Positions 1 to 6,233 are shown, counted from the stretch's first letter. The stretch is 6,940 bases of DNA from Fusobacteriales bacterium (GCA_031285605.1 JAITVW010000051.1:1-6940), one strand, 5' to 3'. The notes: generated from the letters alone by a model not told the origin. Program-made: numbers and translations.

Positions 1-1101
1 TACTGATAAAATCATACTTCCACTCAAAAATTCCCTTCCAAAATACACAAGTGTCAGTGTAATTGCCAGACGGCGTACTGTATGAGCCATACCATCAGTA
101 TAAAGTGCACTTAATACAGCAAACTTCCTCTTATATTCCAGATAGTCATCTGCCAGCACGTCAAATTCCGCTATTGACTCATCCTCATGTGTAAAAGACT
201 GAACTACTTCTATTCCCTGAAACTGTTCATTCATCATTGCATTCATATTGGACTGTATTTCCCTTGTTTCCTTAAAGTTTTCCGAAACATATTTTCTGTA
301 TAAATACAGCCAGACTGCAATAATAGGAAGTATCAACAGCGCATAAGACGCAAGTTTTACATTCAGCAGAAACATAGCTGTATATATAAAAACTACCTGC
401 ACTACAGCCTTAACTATTTCCAGAAGTGTATTTTCATATAACCCGAATATTGCATTACTGTCATGAACAATATAAGATACTACTTTTCCGTCAGGATAAT
501 CGCTGAAATACTGTACAGGAAGTTTCTGAAGCTGCTTGAATGCTGCTTTTCTCAGGTCAAACACTACCTTTGTCGCCAGTATTCTCAGACTGTAACCACA
601 TGTATACATCAGACATGCGGCAGCCATATATAGTATAAAAATTGACAGTACTGCGAATGTTGCCGATCCGACATACGATTTATAAAAATTCCACACTTCA
701 TCTTTTGTAAGTATGTTAAATCCCACATTACTTTCTTTATTATTTATGAAAAGTCTGTTATCCTTTATTTCTGTCTTCTCATCTGCAATATCTGAATTTA
801 TAAGCACATATCCTTCCTTAGTCAGAACTATGCTGTTTTTTTCCGATATATTAAAATTACTGTTTTCCTCAATTCTTGTATAATACTTCCCCTTGTAAAA
901 AACTGATTTTTTTTCATCCTGTATTGTATTGCTTACCGAAACAGGTCTGAACATCCCCATAATATATTTATCTATAATTATCTTTGTCATCATTGTTCCC
1001 ACTGTAAATATTACAGTGGAAAGCATTAAGGCAAAAAGACTGTAAAATAAAAATTTTTTATATGGTTTTGTATAGATCCACAGCTGTTTCCATATATACA
1101 T
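1..1101 (-). CDS. ABC multidrug exporter half-transporter, BmrD/LmrD-like subunit (partial, runs off left edge)
   Basis: The frame is open from the ATG at 1101 to base 1, giving 367 residues of the N-terminal part; the nucleotide-binding domain lies outside the window. The protein begins MYIWKQLWIY. Membrane segments appear near residues 17-42, 148-168, 230-247, 249-268 and from about 342. Residues 184-215 (RKAAFKQLQKLP, then YFSDYPDGKVVSYIVHD) match the first cytoplasmic loop of type IV ABC exporters, and 292-304 (EQFQGIEVVQSFT) the second conserved loop. Residues about 46-140 form a polar insertion between helices 1 and 2. Such an extracellular domain is known in BmrD (YheH) and LmrD, the longer subunits of heterodimeric drug exporters. 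The start overlaps the stop of the upstream gene as TAATG, with AGAGGAGG at 1116-1109 seven bases ahead, so translation is probably coupled. The fold and pairing are clear; the transported drugs are unknown. The missing domain should carry the catalytic Glu and a degenerate signature motif. Confidence 0.9.
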   Translation of the reverse strand, partial: MYIWKQLWIYTKPYKKFLFYSLFALMLSTVIFTVGTMMTKIIIDKYIMGMFRPVSVSNTIQDEKKSVFYKGKYYTRIEENSNFNISEKNSIVLTKEGYVLINSDIADEKTEIKDNRLFINNKESNVGFNILTKDEVWNFYKSYVGSATFAVLSIFILYMAAACLMYTCGYSLRILATKVVFDLRKAAFKQLQKLPVQYFSDYPDGKVVSYIVHDSNAIFGLYENTLLEIVKAVVQVVFIYTAMFLLNVKLASYALLILPIIAVWLYLYRKYVSENFKETREIQSNMNAMMNEQFQGIEVVQSFTHEDESIAEFDVLADDYLEYKRKFAVLSALYTDGMAHTVRRLAITLTLVYFGREFLSGSMILSV

Positions 1102-2855
1102 TATTCCGCCTCCTCTGATTCCTGAGTTGTCATTGTATTTTGCTCCATAAACTGGTCATAATACCAGCCCCTGAGCTCCATGAGCTCTTCGTGAGTCCCT
1201 TTCTCCACTATAGTGCCTTCCTGAAGAACAATTATGCAGTTCGCATCTCTTACTGCCGATAATCTGTGAGCCACTATGATTTTTATCATCTCCGGATAAT
1301 ATTCCGCAATATTTCCGATTATGTTTTCTTCTGTTTTACCGTCAACTGCTGATAATGAATCATCCAGAATCAAGACATTCCCGGCTCTCACAAAAGCCCT
1401 TGCCAAAGACAGCCTCTGCTTCTGTCCTCCCGAAAGCATAACTCCCGACTCACCTGTTATTGTTTCAAGACCGTTTGTCAATGTTCCTATATCCTTTGTA
1501 AAATCTGCATGCTCTATGGCTGTCATTATATTTTCACGGGAAGCATTCATGTTTCCCAATCTGATATTTTCATAAACGGTTTTTGAAAACACAATATGCT
1601 CCTGAGGTACGTAAGCTATATGTCTTCTTATATTCTCTGCGTCATACTCCGATATGCCGCGGTTATTTATCAGAATTTTTCCTTCTCCTGATTTATACTG
1701 ACGCAAAAGCTGACGAATAACAGTAGTCTTCCCGCTTCCTGTTGTCCCCACTATACCCAGTATTTCACCGGTTTTTACACTTATACTGAATGAATCAAGG
1801 CTTTTTACCTGAGAACCCGGATAAGAAAAACTGTAATTATCAAATTCTATACTTTCAATTTTTTCCAGATTCAAAGGATTTTCCGGAATAATTATGTCGC
1901 TTTCTTCATTATAGACAGCATCTATTCTTTCATAGGACCCGCTCCCTCTCTGTAATGTGTTAATAAAGGCTCCGAGTGCAAAAACAGGCCATTCCAGCAT
2001 TATTACATAAACAAAATATGTAACCAGTTTACCTGTTGTCATATTACTTTTGAATACATCCATAATTCCAAAATAAATCGCGAGTGTGGCGGCAATAGTA
2101 AATACACCTATAAATAAAGGCTCATACAGTGAAATAACTTTTGAAAAAGCTATACTTTTGTCATAGGTTACCTGTGATTTTGAAAGAAGCTTTTCTATAT
2201 CTTCTCTTTCTTTTGCATAAGCTCTTATTACTCTTACACCTGCTATGGACTCAAGTACACTGTTGCTCAAAACACTCGTAGACTGCTGCCTTTCCTCATA
2301 AAGTCTCTCTATTGTTTTCTCCAGTTTATCTACACCAAATGGTATTATAAGAATGGGAATCAAAACAATTATCGAAATTTTCGGATTAATAACAAACATA
2401 CTCGAAATGAGCAGAGTCAGATAAAGAGAAGCTTCAGCCAGCATCAAAAACCCAAAATCCACTGCTTCACTTACGGCGTTGACATCCTCCGTTGCTCTGG
2501 ACATAAGGTCTCCTGTCTGATATTTCTTAAAAAATTTCCCGTCCATTCTGATAATATGTCTAAAAAATTTCTTTAGTACTTTAAAAGAAAGAATATTGGC
2601 ATTCTGAATAAAAATATAATTCCATATACCTGTAGTTATATAACCTGTTACTATAATAGAAACTAATACTGTTGTTATCTGTGTCAGTTTTAATCCTGTC
2701 AGTGTTTTCATTGTCATCTGATCTATTGTATATCCTGTGAGCCATGGAACAATCAATGAAAATACGTCTCCTGTCAGCAGCATTAAAAGTACTAACAGAT
2801 ATCTCCACTTCATTTCTTTTATGAACCAGCCCAGCTGCTTAAATATTTTTATCAT
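1101..2855 (-). CDS. ABC multidrug exporter half-transporter, BmrC/LmrC-like subunit
   Basis: Complete 584-residue half-transporter: six membrane helices (about 19-39, 59-79, 137-157, 160-176, 247-265, 278-297) followed by an ATPase domain. Visible motifs are Walker A at 370-377 (GTTGSGKT), Q-loop Gln418 (YVPQ), signature LSGGQ at 474-478, Walker B LILDD ending at Asp499, D-loop SAVD at 502-505 and switch His530. The residue after the Walker B Asp is Asp499, where active ATPases have Glu. This is the degenerate-site hallmark of one subunit in heterodimeric exporters such as BmrC, LmrC and TM287. The intact LSGGQ would complete the partner's active site. Length agrees with BmrC/YheI (about 585). 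The start is fixed by AAGGAGG at 2870-2864, eight bases upstream. The downstream partner begins inside the stop codon (TAATG). The likely role is ATP-driven export of drugs or other amphipathic compounds across the inner membrane. Expression is probably controlled by the leader region at 2957-3217. Confidence 0.95.
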   Translation of the reverse strand: MIKIFKQLGWFIKEMKWRYLLVLLMLLTGDVFSLIVPWLTGYTIDQMTMKTLTGLKLTQITTVLVSIIVTGYITTGIWNYIFIQNANILSFKVLKKFFRHIIRMDGKFFKKYQTGDLMSRATEDVNAVSEAVDFGFLMLAEASLYLTLLISSMFVINPKISIIVLIPILIIPFGVDKLEKTIERLYEERQQSTSVLSNSVLESIAGVRVIRAYAKEREDIEKLLSKSQVTYDKSIAFSKVISLYEPLFIGVFTIAATLAIYFGIMDVFKSNMTTGKLVTYFVYVIMLEWPVFALGAFINTLQRGSGSYERIDAVYNEESDIIIPENPLNLEKIESIEFDNYSFSYPGSQVKSLDSFSISVKTGEILGIVGTTGSGKTTVIRQLLRQYKSGEGKILINNRGISEYDAENIRRHIAYVPQEHIVFSKTVYENIRLGNMNASRENIMTAIEHADFTKDIGTLTNGLETITGESGVMLSGGQKQRLSLARAFVRAGNVLILDDSLSAVDGKTEENIIGNIAEYYPEMIKIIVAHRLSAVRDANCIIVLQEGTIVEKGTHEELMELRGWYYDQFMEQNTMTTQESEEAE

Positions 2856-2956
2856 TTTTTTCTCCTCCTTAAAACAATATCTTGTTTTTTGCCTTTATTC
2901 TCTCTTTTTAGCACTCACTCCCATCTATATTTCAAAATCATTAAAATTGTTATAAT

Positions 2957-2983
2957 AAAAAAAGTAAGGTTCAGCACCCTACT
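2957..2983 (-). terminator. Intrinsic terminator / attenuator ahead of the exporter operon
   Basis: On the minus strand GTAGGGT (2982-2976) pairs with ACCTTAC (2970-2964) around a GCTGA loop. The stem has seven pairs with one G-U, extendable by A2983-T2963, and is followed at once by seven T (2963-2957). It lies about 100 bases upstream of the exporter ATG and downstream of a promoter and a short leader ORF in the same orientation, so transcripts started at 3217-3188 must pass it. That position suggests attenuation. A simpler reading is a distant 3' end for malQ, but the intervening promoter argues against that being its only job. Confidence 0.75.
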
Positions 2984-3014
2984 AAAATTTTATTGCCTGT
3001 TTTTAAATAAAACT

Positions 3015-3077
3015 TTGAGCCGCGCCTCTAAAATAGAGGCTCCATACCCCTATTTATATATGAGAACAAAGGCTCAA
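3015..3077 (-). promoter_or_regulatory. Inverted repeats of a predicted transcription-attenuation leader
   Basis: Two nested perfect inverted repeats are visible in the leader RNA. TTGAGCC (3077-3071) can pair with GGCTCAA (3021-3015). Inside it GCCTCTA (3040-3034) and TAGAGGC (3030-3024) form a seven-pair hairpin with a TTT loop. The first arm lies in codons 23-25 of the leader ORF, so a ribosome there would cover it. The freed GGCTCA (3021-3016) could then pair, with one mismatch, to TGAACC (2973-2968) in the loop and 3' arm of the downstream terminator. A second GAGCC (3042-3038) offers another partner for GGCTC. The repeats are seen directly; the switching scheme is inferred. Confidence 0.6.
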
Positions 3078-3143
3078 CACTGATATGTCTGCTTTTGTTC
3101 TGTTTATATTTGATTTTTTTCCAGCAAATAATTTAATATCCAT
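3054..3143 (-). CDS. Putative 29-residue leader peptide controlling the exporter operon (BmrB-like role)
   Basis: A short ORF of 29 codons plus TAA begins MDIKLFAGKK and ends SVLSLCSHI. It follows a good SD (GAAGGTGA, around 3155-3148) at normal spacing from the ATG at 3143, and a promoter with its predicted transcription start about 38 bases upstream. No domain is recognisable, there is no signal peptide, and the N-terminal half is basic. Its last third overlaps the TTGAGCC arm of the leader RNA fold, and an intrinsic terminator follows about 70 bases after its stop, before the exporter start. In Bacillus subtilis the related bmrCD operon is controlled by translation of the leader peptide BmrB; the layout here is the same although no sequence similarity is claimed. 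The alternative is an unrelated small protein, or a chance ORF. The combination of promoter, SD, overlap with the fold and terminator makes a regulatory leader the best reading. Confidence 0.65.
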   Translation of the reverse strand: MDIKLFAGKKSNINRTKADISVLSLCSHI

Positions 3144-3187
3144 GTTTTCACCTTCTTCCTTTATAATTTTAAATTTTACCTTCCAAA

Positions 3188-3217
3188 ATCTTAACATATA
3201 CATATCTGTAATGTCAA
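3188..3217 (-). promoter_or_regulatory. Promoter of the leader/exporter operon
   Basis: The -35 box is consensus TTGACA (3217-3212). An 18-base spacer ends in TGT just before the -10 TAAGAT (3193-3188), giving an extended -10. Transcription would start near 3181, about 38 bases before the leader ATG. The promoter lies between the malQ stop and the exporter, so the exporter does not depend on malQ transcription. Confidence 0.75.
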
Positions 3218-3278
3218 GGTTTTTTCTTATTTTTTAAAGGGATTGAAATATATCAACATTTAATATTTAAGTTAATTT

Positions 3279-4769
3279 TTATCTTCCGTAAAGTTTCGTT
3301 ATTCTTTTTATTTCATCAGACAGAACTGTTGTCAAAGCATCTTCCTTCATTCTCCATTTCCAGTTACCGTCAGCAACTCCCGGCGTATTCATTCTAGCTT
3401 CACTGTTCAGTCCCAAAAAATCCTGCATTGGAGCCAAAGCCATATTTGCTACCGACCTCCATGCGGCTTTTATAAAACGCCAGTGTATCTCATTGTCTGT
3501 ATAAATATCAAAGTAGTCCCTTATATATTCCTTATCACGCTCACTTATCTCAGAATACCATCCTGTAATTGTATCATTATCATGTGTCCCGGTATACACT
3601 ACACAATTATGATCATAAGAATGTGTAAGATAATCATTTTCTTCATCCGAATCAAAAGCAAACTGCAATATTTTCATACCCGGAAATTCTGTTTCATTTC
3701 GCAGTTCTACTACTTCGTTTGTAAGATTTCCAAGATCTTCAGCTATTATTGGCAAATCTCCAAGTGCAACCTTTATGGAATTAAAAAAATCTATTCCCGG
3801 TCCCTTTCTCCACTCACCTGTTACAGCTGTTTTTTCTCCTGCCGATACTGCCCAATATGATTCAAATCCCCGAAAATGATCTATTCTTATGATATCTGCC
3901 GTTTTGAGATTAGCTTTCACTCTTTCTATCCACCATTTATAGCCACTTTCCTTTAATTTCTCCCAGTCAAACAAAGGATTTCCCCAAAGCTGCCCGGTTT
4001 CACTGAAATAATCAGGCGGAACACCCGCCACATCAATCGGTTTTCTTTCTTTATCAAACAAAAATATTTCCGGATTTGCCCATGCATCTGCACTGTCAAA
4101 AGCAACAAAAATCGGAATATCTCCTATTATGCTGATACCTTTTGAATTAGCATAGCCTTTTATTTTTGCCCACTGGTTAAAAAAAAGATACTGTACAAAA
4201 TTATTATACTCTATATCATCTTTCAGAAGTTTTTTATATTTTTTCAAGGCACTTTCTTTTCTAAGCAGTATATCTTCATCCCACTTTGACCACTCCTGAC
4301 CCTTAAAATAATATTTCAAAGAAATAAACAATGAGTAGTCCTCCAGCCAAAAAGAATTTTCTGCTTTAAAAATTTCTATTTCAAATTTCATCTGCTCATT
4401 ACCTGATTTTTTATAATTTTCGTAAGCTTTTCGCAGTAAGGGAAGTTTATTCTTATAAAGAAGTCCGTAATCTATACTTTCAGAATCACTGCCCAGCTCT
4501 GCTTTATCTGCATCAGCGTCCTCCAGTAAACCTAAATTAATTAAATTTTCCAGAGAAATCAGATAAGAATTTCCGGCAAAAGCTGAGAAACACTGATACG
4601 GTGAATCTCCATATCCGGTAGGCCCTAAAGGAAAAACCTGCCAGAGCTTCTGATTTGATCTGTCTAAAAAATCAATAAATTCTATTGCACTGTTCCCTAA
4701 TGTCCCAATGCCGTATTTCCCGTATAGTGATGACGGATGCAGTAAAATCCCCGAGCTTCTTGGAAACAT
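3279..4769 (-). CDS. malQ: 4-alpha-glucanotransferase (amylomaltase, GH77)
   Basis: The 496-residue protein has the usual length of bacterial amylomaltase. It transfers alpha-1,4-glucan segments between maltodextrins, releasing glucose, and acts in the cytoplasm in maltose and maltodextrin or glycogen breakdown. Family features are visible along its length: an N-terminal SSGILLHPSSLYGKYGIG (5-22), GDSPYQCFSAFAGN (54-67), GDIPIFV (216-222) and the GVPPDYFSETGQLWGNP loop (249-265). The three catalytic carboxylates are Asp297 in RIDHFRG (nucleophile), Glu344 in IIAEDLG (acid/base) and Asp397 in TGTHDNDT (transition-state stabiliser). The start is supported by AGGAGG at 4781-4776, six bases before the ATG. 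It stands alone: no other maltose gene is in the window, and its promoter lies at 4855-4827. No strong terminator is seen right after its stop; the first good one on this strand is at 2983-2957. No truncation or missing key residue is seen. Confidence 0.97.
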   Translation of the reverse strand: MFPRSSGILLHPSSLYGKYGIGTLGNSAIEFIDFLDRSNQKLWQVFPLGPTGYGDSPYQCFSAFAGNSYLISLENLINLGLLEDADADKAELGSDSESIDYGLLYKNKLPLLRKAYENYKKSGNEQMKFEIEIFKAENSFWLEDYSLFISLKYYFKGQEWSKWDEDILLRKESALKKYKKLLKDDIEYNNFVQYLFFNQWAKIKGYANSKGISIIGDIPIFVAFDSADAWANPEIFLFDKERKPIDVAGVPPDYFSETGQLWGNPLFDWEKLKESGYKWWIERVKANLKTADIIRIDHFRGFESYWAVSAGEKTAVTGEWRKGPGIDFFNSIKVALGDLPIIAEDLGNLTNEVVELRNETEFPGMKILQFAFDSDEENDYLTHSYDHNCVVYTGTHDNDTITGWYSEISERDKEYIRDYFDIYTDNEIHWRFIKAAWRSVANMALAPMQDFLGLNSEARMNTPGVADGNWKWRMKEDALTTVLSDEIKRITKLYGR

Positions 4770-4826
4770 ATAAAACCTCCTGATATTTTAATTTATCTGC
4801 TTTAATATTTCATCTATTATGGTTTT

Positions 4827-4855
4827 AATATAACATATCTCCTATTATTTGTCAC
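4827..4855 (-). promoter_or_regulatory. Promoter of malQ
   Basis: The -35 box GTGACA (4855-4850, five of six consensus) is followed by a 17-base spacer ending in TGT and the -10 TATATT (4832-4827), an extended -10. Transcription would start near 4820, leaving a 5' leader of about 50 bases before the malQ ATG. No operator or riboswitch is recognised in that leader. Confidence 0.6.
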
Positions 4856-4935
4856 TTAAATTAATGATTTTATGTATAAATTTTGTATTTCAAATTACTC
4901 CCGATGATATATTTTGAATATACAATTATTTTAAA

Positions 4936-4965
4936 TTGACATTTATTTCGCTTATCTGATATAAT
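4936..4965 (+). promoter_or_regulatory. Promoter of the DUF1858 gene
   Basis: Both boxes are full consensus: TTGACA (4936-4941) and TATAAT (4960-4965), with an 18-base spacer whose end (TGA) makes an extended -10. Transcription should start near 4972. That is downstream of the in-frame ATG at 4969, so that ATG cannot be the start; AGGAGGT at 4977-4983 serves the ATG at 4993. A promoter this close to consensus implies high basal expression. Confidence 0.85.
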
Positions 4966-4992
4966 TATATGAAATTAGGAGGTGTCGTTATA

Positions 4993-5205
4993 ATGGCAAA
5001 AGTTACTAAAGAAATGAATATCATGGAGGCTGTGGAAAAATATCCTATTATAGCACAGGTACTTATGAGATATGGTTTAGGATGTGTCGGATGTATAATA
5101 TCTACAGCGGAAACTCTTGGTGAAGGGATTACTGCCCACGGTCTGAATGCTGATATTATCATCGAAGAAGTTAACATGATTTTAGATAAACAGGAAGCTG
5201 AATAA
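4993..5205 (+). CDS. DUF1858 domain protein (hybrid-cluster-protein-associated disulfide family)
   Basis: A 70-residue cytoplasmic protein beginning MAKVTKEMNI. Nearly the whole length is one DUF1858 domain. The hallmark is RYGLGCVGC at 26-34, with a CxxC pair at Cys31 and Cys34, followed by ETLGEGITAHGLNAD (40-54) and a C-terminal helix. The family is known as a small putative redox-disulfide domain, found alone or fused and often associated with hybrid cluster (prismane) proteins; its biochemical role is not established, and thiol redox or metal binding through CxxC is inference. The start at 4993 is chosen because AGGAGGT lies ten bases upstream, and the in-frame ATG at 4969 lies before the predicted transcription start. 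It is monocistronic, with its own promoter and terminator. No hybrid cluster protein gene is in the window. Confidence 0.92.
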   Translation: MAKVTKEMNIMEAVEKYPIIAQVLMRYGLGCVGCIISTAETLGEGITAHGLNADIIIEEVNMILDKQEAE

Positions 5206-5232
5206 TCTCACTTAAAATATTAAAAAATATAT

Positions 5233-5282
5233 CCTCTTTAATATACGCTGACTTTTCTGTGTTATTTAAAGAGGTTTTTATT
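5233..5282 (+). terminator. Intrinsic terminator of the DUF1858 gene
   Basis: CCTCTTTAA (5233-5241) pairs perfectly with TTAAAGAGG (5266-5274), with a 24-base loop, followed by a T run from 5275 (TTTTTATTT). It begins 27 bases after the stop codon. An A run at 5223-5228 on the other side could let it act weakly in the opposite direction too. Confidence 0.8.
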
Positions 5283-5363
5283 TGGAGAGATACTTATTTT
5301 CAATACCTGTACTAACTTTATAATCACTTTATATGCATTTTTACTGATATTGAAAAATTATTC

Positions 5364-5393
5364 TTGACAATAACATATATTTTATGGTATCAT
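5364..5393 (+). promoter_or_regulatory. Promoter of the tRNA unit
   Basis: Consensus TTGACA (5364-5369), an 18-base spacer ending in TGG, and TATCAT (5388-5393) give an extended -10 promoter. The predicted start near 5400 leaves about 54 bases ahead of tRNA-Ser, containing a small hairpin GAAAAG/CTTTTC (5411-5428) that would be removed during tRNA maturation. Confidence 0.75.
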
Positions 5394-5453
5394 TTTTCTT
5401 GCGATGATTGGAAAAGAGGTTACTTTTCTGTAATTGCAGAATTTTATATCTGT

Positions 5454-5545
5454 GGAGAAGTGGCAGAGTGGCCGAATGCGCTCCCCTGCTAAGGGAGTAT
5501 CCGGGGAAACTTGGATCGAGGGTTCAAATCCCTCCTTCTCCGCCA
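5454..5545 (+). tRNA. tRNA-Ser (anticodon GCU)
   Basis: The cloverleaf is complete. The acceptor stem is GGAGAAG (5454-5460) with CTTCTCC (5535-5541), the discriminator is G5542, and the 3' CCA is encoded (5543-5545). The anticodon stem is CTCCC/GGGAG with anticodon GCT at 5488-5490, reading AGC and AGU. A long variable arm between the anticodon and T arms is typical of class II serine tRNAs, and the T arm is GAGGG-TTCAAAT-CCCTC. It is the first gene of a two-tRNA unit. Confidence 0.97.
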
Positions 5546-5559
5546 TTTTTTTATTTTAT

Positions 5560-5636
5560 GTACCCATAGCTCAATTGGATAGAGTGTCTGGCTACGGACC
5601 AGAAGGTTAGGGGTTCGACTCCTCTTGGGTACGCCA
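5560..5636 (+). tRNA. tRNA-Arg (anticodon ACG)
   Basis: The acceptor stem is GTACCCA (5560-5566) with TGGGTAC (5626-5632), the discriminator is G5633, and CCA is encoded at 5634-5636. The anticodon stem TCTGG/CCAGA holds CTACGGA with anticodon ACG at 5594-5596. In bacteria A34 is normally deaminated to inosine by TadA, so it reads CGU, CGC and CGA. The T arm is AGGGG-TTCGACT-CCTCT with one G-U pair. It lies 14 bases after tRNA-Ser and is almost certainly cotranscribed with it. Confidence 0.97.
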
Positions 5637-5648
5637 TATCTTAACCCT

Positions 5649-5670
5649 AACCAATTTAATTTGGTTTTCA
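5649..5670 (+). terminator. Weak hairpin with T run after tRNA-Arg
   Basis: AACCAA (5649-5654) and TTGGTT (5661-5666) form a six-pair stem with a TTTAAT loop, followed by a short T-rich stretch (TTCATTTAT). It could be a minor terminator or a stem that assists 3' processing. The hairpin at 5685-5713 is the stronger candidate for the real end. Confidence 0.4.
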
Positions 5671-5684
5671 TTTATAATATTGTA

Positions 5685-5713
5685 GAGGAATAGCGTTAGC
5701 TGTTCTTTTTTTA
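5685..5713 (+). terminator. Intrinsic terminator of the tRNA unit
   Basis: GGAATAGC (5687-5694) pairs with GCTGTTCT (5699-5706), eight pairs including two G-U, around a GTTA tetraloop. It is followed by an uninterrupted T run to 5712. It lies about 50 bases beyond tRNA-Arg and is the most convincing stop for that transcript. Confidence 0.75.
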
Positions 5714-6214
5714 TGTCAATGTGAAATTATGAGTGCCTAGACGCACACTAAATTCCTACACTGAAATATATCCCAATGTTACCAAAATAAAGTAATCAAA
5801 CAGAGGAAGAAAAGGGTGGAGTAATGTGTGGTCAACGCTTTTTATCACTGTCCATTGTTTACAGAAAACTTTGTGCTTACCAAGATATTAAATACAGCTA
5901 CTTTTGTGGATGATATCGAAAATAAGTTATTTTTATTTTTATTCTTTGTTTACTAAGAAATGCTGATATAAAAGCCGGTGTTTTTTTATGGAAAAGACTA
6001 CCTATTGATTTGAAGAGTTTAAAACAGCTCTAATGAAAGAAAAAAAGACAATATCAAATTAATAACATTATCCTTAATATTTTTATCTCTTTCTGTTACA
6101 ACTTTAGTATAGCACAACAATATTCAAGCCATTCTCTGCCATTATTGTTATCTGATTATTTACCATTTTAATAATTTTATCAGTACGTATTTATTTAATC
6201 CACCCTATAAAAAA
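5714..6214. other. Gene-poor interval, possibly decayed coding DNA
   Basis: About 500 bases between the tRNA terminator and the toxin stop hold no convincing gene. Several short plus-strand stretches look protein-like but are broken by stops. One is a 29-codon ORF at 5824-5913, MCGQRFLSLS at its start, with GGTGGAG poorly spaced ahead. A second overlaps it in another frame from 5828, containing TENFVLTKILNTATFVDDIE. A third around 5970-6030 contains IKAGVFLWKRLPIDLKSLKQ. Fragments in different frames in sequence fit a small gene ruined by frameshifts, but none is recognised and chance is possible. On the minus strand TGC-TATACT (6111-6106) resembles an extended -10 without a good -35, and CTGAT/ATCAG (6152-6156/6179-6183) bounds a weak AT-rich palindrome. 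Confidence 0.4.
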
Positions 6215-6233
6215 TCATTTGTCACTATAATGA
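6209..6233 (-). terminator. Weak terminator overlapping the toxin stop codon
   Basis: On the minus strand TCATT (6233-6229) pairs with AATGA (6219-6215, the latter including the TGA stop), followed by six T (6214-6209). The stem is only five pairs and AT-rich, so termination would be partial. No better terminator for the toxin-antitoxin unit is visible. Confidence 0.35.

Noticed and set aside
3041..3047. Five-codon ORF MEPLF starting at the ATG near 3046, as an alternative leader peptide
   Set aside because: The only G-rich stretch ahead (AGGGG) is one or two bases from the ATG, too close for a ribosome binding site; the 29-codon ORF has proper SD spacing.
2737..3083. Two overlapping plus-strand ORFs of 72 and 64 codons
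   Set aside because: They run antisense to the exporter start and its leader, have low-complexity hydrophobic composition, and lack a convincing SD or promoter.
3483..3860. 125-codon plus-strand ORF
   Set aside because: It lies entirely opposite malQ, is Ile/Cys-rich with no recognisable domain, and has no SD. It is a shadow of the real gene.
4969..4992. Upstream in-frame ATG for the DUF1858 gene
   Set aside because: It precedes the predicted transcription start near 4972, and the SD AGGAGGT falls inside this extension, so the ATG at 4993 is the start.
5489..5671. Minus-strand 60-codon ORF containing RRRRDLNPR and SRTPNLLVRSQ
   Set aside because: It is the antisense of the two tRNA genes; such peptides are a well-known artefact of translating tRNA complements.
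6013..6035. Hairpin AGAGTT/AGCTCT as a terminator
   Set aside because: It has no T run on either strand directly after the stem.
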